Source: Sorangium cellulosum
GTDB lineage: Bacteria; Myxococcota_A; Polyangia; Polyangiales; Polyangiaceae
Length of the DNA stretch: 64,000 bases
NCBI RefSeq assembly: GCF_002950945.1
Contig: NZ_CP012673.1
Location: 2,480,001-2,544,000 of the forward strand
Reading direction: 5' to 3'
Of this stretch, positions 42,535 through 52,220 are shown in pieces (the first letter of the stretch is position 1; every line of letters starts with the position of its first letter). The translations under genes and the position numbers were made by a program. The notes under the pieces are model-generated. The model did no database searches, was not told the DNA's origin, and saw only the letters and a program-made list of their open reading frames with translations.

Positions 42535-43577
42535 GACGTGAGCTGGGGATGAGCCTCGTGCTCGTCCTGATGTGCGCGGGGCTGTGGATCTCCAACCCCG
42601 ATTTCCTCGGGCAGTCGAACGTCGTCAACACCACGCGTCAGATCTCGATGCTCGGCATCTACGCGCTCGGCATGGGCCTCGTGATCATCACCGGCGGGAT
42701 CGACCTGTCGATAGGCTCGGTCATCGGCCTCACGGGCGTCCTCCTCGCCAAGCTCTCGTCGTCCGGCATGGGGTGCCTCGGTTACCCGCTCTGGTTCGGT
42801 ATCCCGGTGGCGCTCGCCGCGGCGATCCTGGTGGGGCTCCTGCAAGGGCTCTTGATCACCCGGCTCAAGCTGCAGCCGTTCGTCGTCACGCTCGGCGGCA
42901 TGCTCCTGGTCCGCGGCGTCTCGCAGACGGTGGCGGAGGGCGGCACGCTGAGCTTCGGCGACTCGCCGTTCCTCGGCCTCGCGAACGGCGGGCTCCTGCG
43001 CGTCGGGGGAGACGCGATGATCCCGTACCCGCTCGTCATCTTCCTCGCGGTCCTCGCCGTCGGCGCCTACCTGCTGCATTTCACCGTGCTCGGACGGTAC
43101 ATGTACGCGCTCGGCGGGAGCCGCGAAGCCGCCGAGTACTCGGGCATCGACGTGACCCGGGTGGAGGTCGCGACGTACGTCCTCTCGTCGACGTCGGCCG
43201 GCATCGCCGGCATCTGCTACGCGTCGTACATCGGGCAGATGTCGCAGCAGGTCGGCATCGGCTACGAGCTCTACGCCATCGCCGCCGCGGTGCTCGGGGG
43301 CTGCTCGCTGCGCGGCGGCGAGGGCAGCGCGCTCGGGATCCTCGTCGGCTCGGCGATCATGCGGGTCATCGACAACGGCATCAACATGTTCCAGGTGCGC
43401 TACAGCGACGGCGGCATCGCGCGCATCTGGCGCCTCAACCCGAACTGGACGTTCATCATCATCGGCGCCGTCATCCTCGTGGCGATCGTCTTCGACCAGG
43501 TGGTGCACATGGTCCAGGAGAAGCGGCGAGCGCGGCGCGCGGGGGCCGCGGCCCCCCCGGAGCCGCGCCCCATCTAG
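42531..43577 (+). CDS. Sugar ABC transporter permease (RbsC/XylH-like)
   Basis: 348 aa with about ten hydrophobic helices. Family signatures include IYALGMGLVIITGGIDLSIGS in TM2-3, TLGGMLLVRG in the middle and YALGGSREAAEYSGIDV, the EAA-like coupling segment of ribose/xylose permeases, plus AAVLGGCSLRGGEGS near the end. Forms the membrane channel with the preceding ATPase. The stop codon is embedded in a 20-bp inverted repeat shared with the convergent regulator gene. Confidence 0.93.
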   Translation: MRRELGMSLVLVLMCAGLWISNPDFLGQSNVVNTTRQISMLGIYALGMGLVIITGGIDLSIGSVIGLTGVLLAKLSSSGMGCLGYPLWFGIPVALAAAILVGLLQGLLITRLKLQPFVVTLGGMLLVRGVSQTVAEGGTLSFGDSPFLGLANGGLLRVGGDAMIPYPLVIFLAVLAVGAYLLHFTVLGRYMYALGGSREAAEYSGIDVTRVEVATYVLSSTSAGIAGICYASYIGQMSQQVGIGYELYAIAAAVLGGCSLRGGEGSALGILVGSAIMRVIDNGINMFQVRYSDGGIARIWRLNPNWTFIIIGAVILVAIVFDQVVHMVQEKRRARRAGAAAPPEPRPI

Positions 43578-43704
43578 AGCGGCGGTCACCCGCTTCGGAT
43601 ACGGGCCCATCTCGACGTTTTCGGTGCTCAGCGCACAGGAGTGCGCTTCCGCGCCGAAAACGCCGATCTGGACCCGTCTCCTGTGCGGGTGACCGCCGCT
43701 CTAG
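43574..43704. repeat. 131-bp long inverted repeat containing both stop codons of convergent genes
   Basis: A perfect 20-bp arm (43574-43593, starting CTAGAGCGGCGGTCACC) is mirrored at 43685-43704. Inner matches such as CGTTTTCGG with CCGAAAACG extend the pairing. It holds the TAG of the permease (43575-43577) and the CTA (TAG) of the minus-strand regulator (43701-43703). Probably a bidirectional terminator, or a small MITE-like element that landed between the genes. Confidence 0.75.
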
Positions 43705-46145
43705 CCGTACTTCGCCGCGCGGCGGCGCACCCTGCCGAGCGCGTAGCGGAAGCCGTGCGCCAGGTTCCTGTGCGTCGCCATCGCGCCGACGTCCAGGCCC
43801 TCGGCGACCATCATCTGCGCGGCGCCCGGCCTCATGCCCACGAGCACCGCCTCGGCGCCGAGCAGCGCGGCCGCCCGCGCCGCCTCGGCGAGCCGGGACG
43901 CCGCCGCCGCGTCGACGATCGCCATGCCGGTGACGTCGATCAGCACGACCTGCGCCTGCTGCGCCTCGATTTCCCGGAGCATCGACGCGATGAAGCGGCT
44001 GGAGCGCTGGGCATCCATGACGCCCACCACGGGCATGACCAGGATGCCGTCCGTGATCGGCACGACCGGGCTCGAGAGCTCGTGGATGGTCTCCAGCATG
44101 GCCGCCTGCTGCGCGTTGGCGCGCTCGAGCGCCGCGCTGCGCTCGGTGATCCGGCGGAACAGCCGGGTGTTCTCGACGCCGACCGCCACGGTCCCGGCGA
44201 CGCGGACCAGGAACGAGACGTCGCCTTGCCCGCACGCGTCGCCGCGGTCGGTGCTGAGCACGAGCGCGCCGAGCACGCCCTCCCTGGCCTGCAGGGGCAA
44301 GGCGACGGCCGTGCGCGCGCCCGCGTGGGCGGCGGGCAGCGCGGCGCCCGCGCCCGACGCGCCCTCGGCCGGGTCGGCCACGAGCGGCCTGCCCGCCTCG
44401 ATCGCGCGCCCCACGAGCGAGCCCGCCGGGATGAGGACCTGGTCCTCGACGACGGCGTGCGAGGGGGGCAGGAACCCGATCAGCATGACCTCGGCCCGAT
44501 CCGCGGCCGACGACCTCCGCTCGCCCTCGCCGTTCGCGACGCGGCGGGCCGCGTCGAGGGCGAGGTAATCGCTGAGCGTCGTGGACCACGGCGTCCGCTC
44601 GAGGGTGACGTAATCGACGCCGGTGTGGACGACGCGCGAGGGCGGCAGCTCGGCGAGCGTCGGCGCGAGCCCTCGCGTCAGCATCCGGTGGAGCGTCTCG
44701 ACGGCGCGAAAGCCCATGTCGTACTCGCGCTGCACGAGCGTCGCGTGGATCACGCCCTGCCGGAGCAGGGCGACCGTGCTGGCGATGAGATCGAACCCGA
44801 CGATCTTGAGGTCTCCGCTCCTGCCGGACGCCCTCGCGGAGAAAGCCCAGGACGGCCCGTTGTCGGCGGCGGCCCCGAAGGCGCCGGCGATGTCCGGCCG
44901 CGCCGCGAGCGCCGCCGCGGCGAGCCTGGTCCCGGCCTCCAGATCCCAGTCGCACTCGATGGTCGGCAGCACCGTGATGTTCGACCCGAGGACGGCGGCG
45001 CGGAAGCCCTCGACGCGCTCGCGGACGTTCATGGCGAGCCCCGTGGCGCCGAGGGCCGCGACGACGCCGCCGTCCGGGAGCAGCCGCTTCATCATCTCGG
45101 CCGCCATCCTGCCCGCCGCCACGTTGTCCGTCCCGATGTAGAGCGGCGCCCGGCTGCCCGGGATCGGCGGCGTGTCGATCACGATCACCGGGATGTCCGC
45201 CTCCGCCGCCCGCCGGAACCACGCCTCCGCGGCCTCGGGGTTGCTGGGCGCGATGACGACGCCGGCCACGCGCCGGCGGATCGCCTCCTCGAGCAGCGCG
45301 CTCTGCGAGCCCTCGCCCTCGCCGCCGTGGCCGGTCCGGAAGTCGACGTCGACCCCGAGGGAGCGCCCGGCGCTGACGGCGCCGGCGCGGATGTTCTGCC
45401 AGTAGGTCGTCGGCTCCGTCCGCGGCGCGCGGTACACGCGGGCGCGCAGCTCACCCCGGGCGGGCGCGGCGCCTTCCTCGATGCTGTCCTCCTCGAGCAG
45501 CCAGAGCTCCACCGTCTTCCAGTCCGGCGCGATCTGTACGCTCTTGATCCCGTGCGCGATGGTCTCGATGAGGTGATGGAGCGCGGCCGTCGTGCCCACC
45601 GCGCTCAGCAGGCGCTCGAAGAGCCTGATCTCCTGCGCCGATCCCGCCTTCTCTTCATAGAGCCTGTGGCGCTCCAGCGCGTCTCCGGCGGCGTCCGCGA
45701 GGATCTCGATCATGGCGCGGCGATCCTCGTCCGGAGGCTCCATCGTCGCCTGCTCGACGGCGAGACAGCCGACCAGCTCGCCGCGCGCCTGGATGGGCGC
45801 GACCAGCACGCCGGCGCCCTCGGGGACGGCGCCTGCGGCCTCGAGCGCAAAAGGCAGGTACGTCCGGTACCACGCGCGTGCGGCGACGACGCCTGGCTCG
45901 CGCGCCGCCTCACCTGGCTCGCGCGCCGCCTCGGGGACCAGCCGGGCGCCCTCGCCGCCGGGCTCCGCCGTCACGGACCTGTACAACGGCTGTTTTTCTG
46001 GTGGTTCAAAGCCGACGAGCGCCCGCGCCACGAGGTGATGTCCTTCGCGGAGGAGCAGGCTGCCGCGCGGCGCGTGAGGGGGAATCGCCACGGCCCTTCG
46101 CACGATCTGCTGCAGCGCGGCGAAGAGGTCGGGCACCTTGAGCAT
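43701..46145 (-). CDS. GAF - RbsB-like sensor - GAF - STAS regulator
   Basis: 814 aa from ATG 46145. Order: GAF-like (about 1-160), helical linker, RbsB/LacI-type periplasmic-binding fold (about 225-500, LYIGTDNVAAGRMAAEMMKR at about 334), second GAF (about 540-680), then RsbR-type STAS (about 700-800: VVLIDVTGMAIVDAAAASRL, LLGAEAVLVGMRPGAAQMM). The binding fold shares LYIGT(D/N)N-x-x-AG with the lipoprotein of the convergent transporter (LYIGTNNYEAGKVLG), so both may recognise the same sugar, one outside and one in the cytoplasm. No signal peptide or TM. Thr in DVTGM is the candidate phosphosite. TTGACA on the minus strand about 65 bp upstream (46210-46215) is a possible -35 element. Confidence 0.84.
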   Translation of the reverse strand: MLKVPDLFAALQQIVRRAVAIPPHAPRGSLLLREGHHLVARALVGFEPPEKQPLYRSVTAEPGGEGARLVPEAAREPGEAAREPGVVAARAWYRTYLPFALEAAGAVPEGAGVLVAPIQARGELVGCLAVEQATMEPPDEDRRAMIEILADAAGDALERHRLYEEKAGSAQEIRLFERLLSAVGTTAALHHLIETIAHGIKSVQIAPDWKTVELWLLEEDSIEEGAAPARGELRARVYRAPRTEPTTYWQNIRAGAVSAGRSLGVDVDFRTGHGGEGEGSQSALLEEAIRRRVAGVVIAPSNPEAAEAWFRRAAEADIPVIVIDTPPIPGSRAPLYIGTDNVAAGRMAAEMMKRLLPDGGVVAALGATGLAMNVRERVEGFRAAVLGSNITVLPTIECDWDLEAGTRLAAAALAARPDIAGAFGAAADNGPSWAFSARASGRSGDLKIVGFDLIASTVALLRQGVIHATLVQREYDMGFRAVETLHRMLTRGLAPTLAELPPSRVVHTGVDYVTLERTPWSTTLSDYLALDAARRVANGEGERRSSAADRAEVMLIGFLPPSHAVVEDQVLIPAGSLVGRAIEAGRPLVADPAEGASGAGAALPAAHAGARTAVALPLQAREGVLGALVLSTDRGDACGQGDVSFLVRVAGTVAVGVENTRLFRRITERSAALERANAQQAAMLETIHELSSPVVPITDGILVMPVVGVMDAQRSSRFIASMLREIEAQQAQVVLIDVTGMAIVDAAAASRLAEAARAAALLGAEAVLVGMRPGAAQMMVAEGLDVGAMATHRNLAHGFRYALGRVRRRAAKYG

Positions 46146-46624
46146 GCGGGTCGTTCCGAGCGGCGGCGCGCGAGGCGCGGCGTACAGGAGGCGCGCAAAG
46201 CCGCTCCTATGTCAAGTTTGCTCCCTCGCGGCGACATCGATGGCAGCGAGGAGCCCTTTCCACATTACAGCGAGACATCGCACGGGCGGCGCTCGGCCGC
46301 CAGCCGCGCTCATGCGCGAGCGCCACGACGATTCTGATTCAGCAAATCTGTCAAGGGAAATCGGCGCCAGTCGCGCCGCTCCTCGGGTTGTGGCCAGGTG
46401 TTCGCCTGTGGGGCGACATGCCAGCAGCCCCCGGGCGGCGACGCCGAAGTTCGTGGGTCCTTTCGCCGGAGGCGGTGATACGATGTCGGGCTCGACGCGG
46501 GCTCAGGTCGGTGGGGCCGCCCGCCAGGCGGCCTCACGCGTACATGCCTCGACGAGGAGACACGGCCGCTCATGGCATCTCCCGGCTCCCCCCATCTCAT
46601 CGGTTGATCGAGGACACGACCGGC
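46146..46624. other. 479-bp divergent region between two STAS sensor genes
   Basis: Shared control region for two paralogous sensor-STAS genes pointing away from each other. A minus-strand TTGACA (46215 down to 46210) is the best promoter-like match for the gene at 46145. GAGGA before ATG 46625 is the ribosome binding site for the plus-strand gene. No coding frame is supported. Confidence 0.35.
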
Positions 46625-48736
46625 ATGAAGACAGGCCATGTCGCCCAGCATGCACCGAAGGTGATCGGCGTCGCGGCGACGTACCTGGACAACCTCTTCA
46701 ACGTCGTCGCGTTCGACGGCATGCGCCGCGCCGCGCGGGAGAGCGGTTATCAGCTCCTCCTGCTGTATGGCCTGCCCCGGGCCCTCGCGCGGAGCAAGGT
46801 GGCGCTCGACCACATCGCCGGCTGGATCGTGATGTACAACGTCGACGGCATCGAGGAGCTGGCGCCCGACGGGACGCCGGCCGTGGTCTTCTGCGGGCCT
46901 CCGGTCCCCCCGCGTTACCCGGCGGTCCGGGCCGAGAACCGCGGCTCGATTCACCGGCTCGTCGAGCACCTCGTCGATCTCGGCCATCGCCGCATCGCCT
47001 ACATCGGCAAGGCGGGGTCGCCGGATTTCGTCGAGCGGGCCGCGTCGTACGAGGAGGCGCTGCGCGAGCGCGGGCTCGACGCCGGCCTCAACCTCATCGA
47101 CGAGTTCAAGGAATGCGAGACGGGGTATGCCGAGCAGCGCTTCCGGGCGCTGCTCGAGCGCGACGGGAGGTTCTGCACCGCGGTTTTGGCGGGCAACGAC
47201 GAGATGGCGATCGGGGCGATCAACGCCATCCGGGCGCACGGCTACCGGGTGCCCGAGGACATCGCCGTGGTGGGGTTCGACGACGTGAGCTCCGCCCAGT
47301 ACTGCGAGCCTCCGCTCACCACGATGCGGCAGAGCCCCGAGCTGCTCGCGATGACGGCCGTGCGGCGGCTCGTCGACCTGATCGCCGGCCGCCCCGTCGA
47401 TCAGCTCGTCACCCGGGTCCCCGCCGAGCTCATGGTGCGGCGCTCCTGCGGCGCCGGCTCCGTGTGGGCCGCCGAGCTGCCGGTGCTGGAGCTCGAGGAC
47501 CAGGAGGACGACTGGCAGGGCGAGCTGTTCCGGGCGCTGAACCTCCTCCTCGCCGCGCCGGCGCCGCCGCGCGAGGACGAGGGCGCGCCTCCCCTCTGGC
47601 CTGAGGCCGAGGTGCTCGTCCGGGGCCTCGGCGCGGCGCTGACCGGGGCGGCGCTGCCGGAGGTCGACGCCCTCCAGGCGGCCTTCCTCGCCGGGATGGT
47701 GTGCAACGACAAGATCGAGGTCCTCCTCTCGGTGGTGAAGCAGGTCGAGCGCGCCGCCGCGCGGCGGCTCGCCGGCGCGCCGGACGCCGCGGCTCGGACG
47801 GAGGCCTTCATCGATCGGCTGCGCCTCGGGCAGCAGCGCGCGGTCGCGGTCGTGGCGCGGCGCGGCCTGAAGAGCCTCGAGCGGCTGGTCCACGCCAACC
47901 TGGACATGGGCATGCTCCTCGCGTCGAAGCAGGGCTGGCTCGAGGATCGCCTGGGGTGGCTGCGCCACACCACCTTGCGCGTGGCGTGCCTCGCGTTGTG
48001 GTCCGCCGAGCCGGGCCCGGGCGGGCCCGAGCTCGTCATCGACAGCCTGAGCGCCCGCGATCCGGGCCTGCGCGCCCTCCTCGGATCGCGGTGGCCATCG
48101 GGCGCCTTTCCACCGCCGGCCCTGCTCGAGGCCGCCTCGCCGGACGAGCAGAGCGGCTACCTCGTGTTGATCCCGATCGCGAACGGGCCGCGCGAGCGGG
48201 GGATCCTCGCGCTCGGCGGGCTGCACACCGAGAGCTTCGCGGACAACCTCCGGCCGGTGTCGACGTGGGTGTCGCTCCTGACGACGGCGTTCGAGCGCTA
48301 CGAGCTGGAGGCGGCGCTCGACGCCGAGCGCGACATGCTGGCGGCCGCCTACGAGCGCGAGCGCGCGCTGGCGAGCACCGTGCGGGAGCTCGGCTGCCCC
48401 GTCATCCCGCTCCTGCCCCGGGTGTTGCTCGTCTCCCTGATCGGCGCGATCGACGCCGCGCGGGCGCAGCAGATCCTGGAGGCGGTGCTCTCCGGCGTGG
48501 CGCGCGAGCGCGCCCGGTGGGTGCTGCTCGACCTGACCGGCGTGCCGCACGTCGACGCGGACATCGCCGCGTCGCTGGTGCAGACCGCGCAGGCGACGCG
48601 GCTGCTCGGCGCGCGCGTGAGCCTCGTCGGCGTGGGGCCGGCGATGGCGCAGCGCATGGTCACCCTCGGGATCGAGCTGCGGGGGGTCTCCGTGTTCCAG
48701 TCGCTGGCCGCCGCGATCAAGGCGCTGACGCGGTGA
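46625..48736 (+). CDS. LacI-type sugar-sensor domain fused to RsbR-like STAS domain (second copy)
   Basis: 703 aa from ATG 46625 (MKTGHVAQHAPKVIGVAATY), GAGGA 10 nt upstream. Residues about 12-285: LacI effector fold without helix-turn-helix (LGHRRIAYIGKAG, VVGFDDVSSAQYCEPPLTTM), ending RRSCGAG as in the 35.4 kb protein. Middle (about 300-590) with helical segments and a GAF-like part (LVLIPIANGPRERGILALG). Coiled linker (AAYERERALASTVRELGCPV) nearly identical in pattern to the 35.4 kb protein. STAS at about 595-700: VLLDLTGVPHVDADIAASLV, LLGARVSLVGVGPAMAQRMV; here MRP is replaced by VGP. Close paralogue of the 35.4 kb gene; probably cytoplasmic. Confidence 0.84.
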   Translation: MKTGHVAQHAPKVIGVAATYLDNLFNVVAFDGMRRAARESGYQLLLLYGLPRALARSKVALDHIAGWIVMYNVDGIEELAPDGTPAVVFCGPPVPPRYPAVRAENRGSIHRLVEHLVDLGHRRIAYIGKAGSPDFVERAASYEEALRERGLDAGLNLIDEFKECETGYAEQRFRALLERDGRFCTAVLAGNDEMAIGAINAIRAHGYRVPEDIAVVGFDDVSSAQYCEPPLTTMRQSPELLAMTAVRRLVDLIAGRPVDQLVTRVPAELMVRRSCGAGSVWAAELPVLELEDQEDDWQGELFRALNLLLAAPAPPREDEGAPPLWPEAEVLVRGLGAALTGAALPEVDALQAAFLAGMVCNDKIEVLLSVVKQVERAAARRLAGAPDAAARTEAFIDRLRLGQQRAVAVVARRGLKSLERLVHANLDMGMLLASKQGWLEDRLGWLRHTTLRVACLALWSAEPGPGGPELVIDSLSARDPGLRALLGSRWPSGAFPPPALLEAASPDEQSGYLVLIPIANGPRERGILALGGLHTESFADNLRPVSTWVSLLTTAFERYELEAALDAERDMLAAAYERERALASTVRELGCPVIPLLPRVLLVSLIGAIDAARAQQILEAVLSGVARERARWVLLDLTGVPHVDADIAASLVQTAQATRLLGARVSLVGVGPAMAQRMVTLGIELRGVSVFQSLAAAIKALTR

Positions 48737-48986
48737 GCGCCCGCTCCTGCCGCGATCCGCGCGGCCGCCGCTTCTGTGTGGGATCGGCGCCGCGCGCCTT
48801 GATCTGTATTTTTCCCATCGTACGCGAACGCGCTGGCCTCGCCGTGAGAAATCCGAGCGACCCGTGATTGATCGTGGGCGCTCCGGTCCACGTGGGAAAT
48901 GCGGGACGGCACGTCCCCGAGGCCGCTCTGACCCCCACGGGCAGCACCTCGCTCGAGTCCAGCCGAGAGAGCTTCAGGAGTCCCCG

Positions 48987-50228
48987 ATGGTCCTTGTGCT
49001 TCGCCCGCCGCCGCCACGAAGAGCGCATGTCCGCGCGTGGATCCTCCTGCTCGGCGTCTCCGCGTCGCTCGCGAATTGCTCCTCGGAGGGCACGGCGCCC
49101 GGCGGGGGCTCAGGGGGGCAGGACAGCGGTGTCGCCAGCACGACCGGCGCGACCAGCGCCGCCGGCGCCACGACGACCACCTCCGCCGCCGCGACCACCG
49201 GCGGCGGCGCGGGAGGGGAGGCCGGCGCGGCGGCGGGCACGGGCGGCGCCGGCGGCGAGGGAGGGAGCGGCGGCGGCGGCGGGGCCGGCGACAGGTGCGC
49301 CGACGCGGTCCACGATCCGTCGAGCCCCCCCGAGGCGCTGCGCCTGACCGGGCACCTCGGGACCCACGACCCCGCGGCGATCCGCGCTGGCGACCGGTAC
49401 TACCTCTTCCAGACGGGGGACGGGATCCCGATCAAGACCTCCTCGGACCTCCTCGACTGGCGGGACGCCGGCCGGGTGTTCGGCGCAAACCCCGCCTGGC
49501 TCGCGGCGCAGGTGCCGGGCGTGAGCAACCTCTGGGCGCCCGACATCTCGCGCTTCGGCGACACCTACCATCTCTACTACTCCGCCTCCACGTTCGGCAG
49601 CAACAGGTCGTGTATCGGACACGCGACCAAGGCCTCGCTCGACGCGGAAGGCCCCTGGACGGACCGCGGCCCCGCCCTCTGCTCGAACACCGGCGGATCG
49701 CGGGACGACTGGAATGCCATCGACCCCAACGTCGCGGTGGATGAAGCGGGCACGCCGTGGCTCGTGTTCGGGAGCTTCTGGAGCGGTATCAAGATGGTGA
49801 AGCTCGCCCCCTCGGGCGAGCGGGCCGACGCGGAGCTCCACGCCCTCGCTTCCCGCCCGGGCGCCGGCGGGGCCCTCGAGGCGCCCTTCATCGTCCGGCG
49901 CTGCGGCTTCTATTACCTGTTCGTCTCCTTCGACTCGTGCTGCCGCGGCAACGACAGCACGTACAAGATCGCCGTCGGTCGCTCGGCGAACATCACCGGT
50001 CCGTATGTCGACAAGGAGGGCACGGCGATGACGTCGGGCGGCGGCACCCTCCTCGTCGTGGGGGACTCCAGGTGGCGAGGGCCAGGGCACAACGCCGTCC
50101 TGTTCGCCGGCGACAGGGCCTACAACATCTATCATGCCTACAACGTGGAAGCGAACGGCGCCCCCACGCTGCGGATCTCGGAGCTCGTATGGGACAGCGA
50201 TGGTTGGCCGGTCTCGGGAGGGCCGTAG
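48987..50228 (+). CDS. GH43-family lipoprotein (arabinan endo-1,5-alpha-L-arabinosidase-like)
   Basis: 413 aa from ATG 48987 with AGGAG 6 nt upstream. Lipobox SLANC (Cys31), then a Thr/Ala/Gly linker. Catalytic GH43 five-bladed propeller from about residue 110: THDPAAIRAGDRYYLF holds the base Asp (D128), DDWNAIDPNV the pKa-tuning Asp (D246) and GGALEAPFIVRR the acid Glu (E298), the family triad. SNLWAPDISRFGDTYHLYYS is the typical second blade. Surface-anchored cleavage of arabinan side chains is likely; the exact substrate is not proven. It follows a sensor-STAS gene and is near the sugar transporter. Confidence 0.9.
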   Translation: MVLVLRPPPPRRAHVRAWILLLGVSASLANCSSEGTAPGGGSGGQDSGVASTTGATSAAGATTTTSAAATTGGGAGGEAGAAAGTGGAGGEGGSGGGGGAGDRCADAVHDPSSPPEALRLTGHLGTHDPAAIRAGDRYYLFQTGDGIPIKTSSDLLDWRDAGRVFGANPAWLAAQVPGVSNLWAPDISRFGDTYHLYYSASTFGSNRSCIGHATKASLDAEGPWTDRGPALCSNTGGSRDDWNAIDPNVAVDEAGTPWLVFGSFWSGIKMVKLAPSGERADAELHALASRPGAGGALEAPFIVRRCGFYYLFVSFDSCCRGNDSTYKIAVGRSANITGPYVDKEGTAMTSGGGTLLVVGDSRWRGPGHNAVLFAGDRAYNIYHAYNVEANGAPTLRISELVWDSDGWPVSGGP

Positions 50229-50460
50229 TCACGCCGCCGTGGCCGCGCCGCGCCGGCCGCGCGCTCGCGAGCGCCGGCTCGGCTCCTCGGGCCCCCGGGG
50301 CGCGTGTGTGCCGCGGTGTCCCCGGCGCCCCCGAGGCCCCCGGGCGCGGCGCTTCACGGAGCGCTCCACGCGTCCGGCGAGCTCGACGCAGAGCGGCGTG
50401 GCCGCCGGCGGCGAAGCCCGCCGACATGCGCCTTGACCCCGACTTCGGCCCTCGTGCATC

Positions 50461-51108
50461 GTGGTTGACGTGCGAAAGCCCGCCACCGACCTCCCCGCTC
50501 CGGTGGAGGGGGCGCCGCCGAGGGCGGACGACCTTCTCGGCCTCGCTCGGGCCGCGGCGGCGCGCGACCCCGCGGCGATCCGCACGCTCATCACCGAGCT
50601 CGGCGGGTCCATGCTGCGGACGGTGAGGAAGGTGCTCGGCCCCCACCACGCCGACGTCGAGGACGTGACCCAGGAGGCCGTGCTCGCGCTGCTCCAGGCG
50701 CTTCCGTCCTTCCGCGCGGAGTGCACCGTGCTCCATTTCGCGAACCGCATCGCCGTGATGACCGCGCTCGGCGCGCGCCGGCGCTCCCGCCTGCGCGCGC
50801 GCTTCGACGAGCCGGCCGAGCTGGCCGAGGCGGCCCCGGACGAGCGCGGCCCGTCGCCGTTCGCCCAGGCGGTCTCGACCCGCCGGCGCGAGATGGTGCT
50901 CGACGTGCTCGACCGGATGCCGGAGTCGACCGCGGAGGCGCTCGCCCTTCATTTCGTGCTCGGTTACACGGTCGACGAGATCGCGGGCCTCGCGGGCGTC
51001 TCGCCGAACACCGTCTGGAGCCGGCTCCGGCTCGGCAAGGAGGCGCTGCGGCGCGCGCTCGCCAACAATACGAAGCTGGCCGAGCTCTTCCGGGGGAGGG
51101 AGTCATGA
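50461..51108 (+). CDS. ECF-type RNA polymerase sigma factor
   Basis: 215 aa from GTG 50461. Region 2 (about 45-105) has ADVEDVTQEAVLALLQALPS and FRAECTVLHFANRIAVMTAL; region 4 (about 140-200) has YTVDEIAGLAGVSPNTVWSR then LRLGKEALRRAL, the helix-turn-helix for -35 recognition. It overlaps the anti-sigma start by ATGA. No strong ribosome binding site before GTG; another GTG at 50470 is possible. Confidence 0.88.
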   Translation: MVDVRKPATDLPAPVEGAPPRADDLLGLARAAAARDPAAIRTLITELGGSMLRTVRKVLGPHHADVEDVTQEAVLALLQALPSFRAECTVLHFANRIAVMTALGARRRSRLRARFDEPAELAEAAPDERGPSPFAQAVSTRRREMVLDVLDRMPESTAEALALHFVLGYTVDEIAGLAGVSPNTVWSRLRLGKEALRRALANNTKLAELFRGRES

Positions 51109-52220
51109 ACGTGGACTGCCGGAGCGAGCTCCTCACGCGGGTGCGCCGCGGCGTCGCGACCGAGCCGGATCGGCTCGCCTTCGATGCCCACCTCGGCTCC
51201 TGCGAGTCGTGCCGGATCACCTGGGAGCTCGCGCAGGACTTCGACGCCGTGGGCGCGGCGGAGCCCGGGGACGCGGCGCTCCTCGCGCGCATCGCGAGCG
51301 TCGCGATCGGGGGGATCGCGGTCGACCTCGGGCGCGACGGCGCCCCCGTGCCGCCCGTGCGACCCGACAACGACGTCCGGCGCGGGGACGACGTCGCGCC
51401 GCCCGGGGGCGTGCTCGCGGGGCGGCGCGGGGCCGGCTTTCGGCGGGGCGTGTGGCTCTACGCCGCGGCGGCGGTCCTCGCCGGCGGGGTAGCCGTCGCG
51501 GCCACGGCGCTCGTCCAGCGGCGCCCGGCGCCCGGTCCGAGCGCCCGTTTTCTCGAGGCCCCGTTGCGCGAGGCGGTGTCCCGTGCGCGCGGGGCCGCGC
51601 TCCCCGAGGCCGCGCAGCCGGCGGGCCAGGCCGCGCAGCCGGCCGGCGAGGCCGCACCTCGGGCGGGCCAGGCCGGGCCGGCGGGCCAGGCCGGGCCGGC
51701 GGACCAGGCCGCTTCGGACGGCGTGCTGCCCGCGCCCCCGGGCGCGCCGGCGGCCGCCGAGGCGGCGCCGCCGGATCTCGCGGCGCCTGCTCCGAGGCCG
51801 CGCGAAGCCGCGCGCGGGCGGAGCGCGGCCTCGCCTTCCGCCTCGACGGCGGAGCAGCTCTTTCGCGAGGCCAACGACGCGCGGCGCGCCGGCGACTCCC
51901 GGCGGGCCATCGAGCTCTACCGCTCGCTCCAGAAAGGCCACGCGGCGTCGCCCGAGGCCACGCTCTCCCTCATGTCGCTGGGCGGCCTCCTGCTCGACAC
52001 CGGGGCGCCCGCCGCGGCGCTCGCGCAGTTCGACCGGTACCTCGGCATGGCCGGCGGGCGCCCCCTGGCCGCCGAGGCGCTCTACGGCCGCGGGCGCGCG
52101 CTGCGGGCGCTCGGGCGCTCGGCCGACGAGGCGTCGACCTGGCGGCGCCTGCTCCGCGAGCACCCGAGCTCGCCGTACGCCGAGCACGCGCGCCGCCGGC
52201 TCGCCGAGCTCGGAGGCTGA
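51105..52220 (+). CDS. ZAS-type anti-sigma factor with TM helix and C-terminal TPR region
   Basis: 371 aa. ATG 51105 overlaps the sigma stop (ATGA). N-terminal zinc-binding anti-sigma signature: C5 followed by HLGSCESC (H-x3-C-x2-C). One TM helix (VWLYAAAAVLAGGVAVAATAL, about 108-130). Low-complexity AQPAGQ/AGQAGPAGQ repeats are followed by three TPR-like helical pairs at about 245-370 (LFREANDARRAGDSRRAIEL, YRSLQKGH). The zinc domain would hold the sigma factor at the membrane; the TPRs would face the periplasm and may sense or bind envelope partners. Confidence 0.85.
   Translation: MNVDCRSELLTRVRRGVATEPDRLAFDAHLGSCESCRITWELAQDFDAVGAAEPGDAALLARIASVAIGGIAVDLGRDGAPVPPVRPDNDVRRGDDVAPPGGVLAGRRGAGFRRGVWLYAAAAVLAGGVAVAATALVQRRPAPGPSARFLEAPLREAVSRARGAALPEAAQPAGQAAQPAGEAAPRAGQAGPAGQAGPADQAASDGVLPAPPGAPAAAEAAPPDLAAPAPRPREAARGRSAASPSASTAEQLFREANDARRAGDSRRAIELYRSLQKGHAASPEATLSLMSLGGLLLDTGAPAAALAQFDRYLGMAGGRPLAAEALYGRGRALRALGRSADEASTWRRLLREHPSSPYAEHARRRLAELGG

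Noticed and set aside
35435..48736. LacI-family transcription factors
   Set aside because: The three sensor proteins lack the N-terminal helix-turn-helix and end in STAS domains, so direct DNA binding is not supported.
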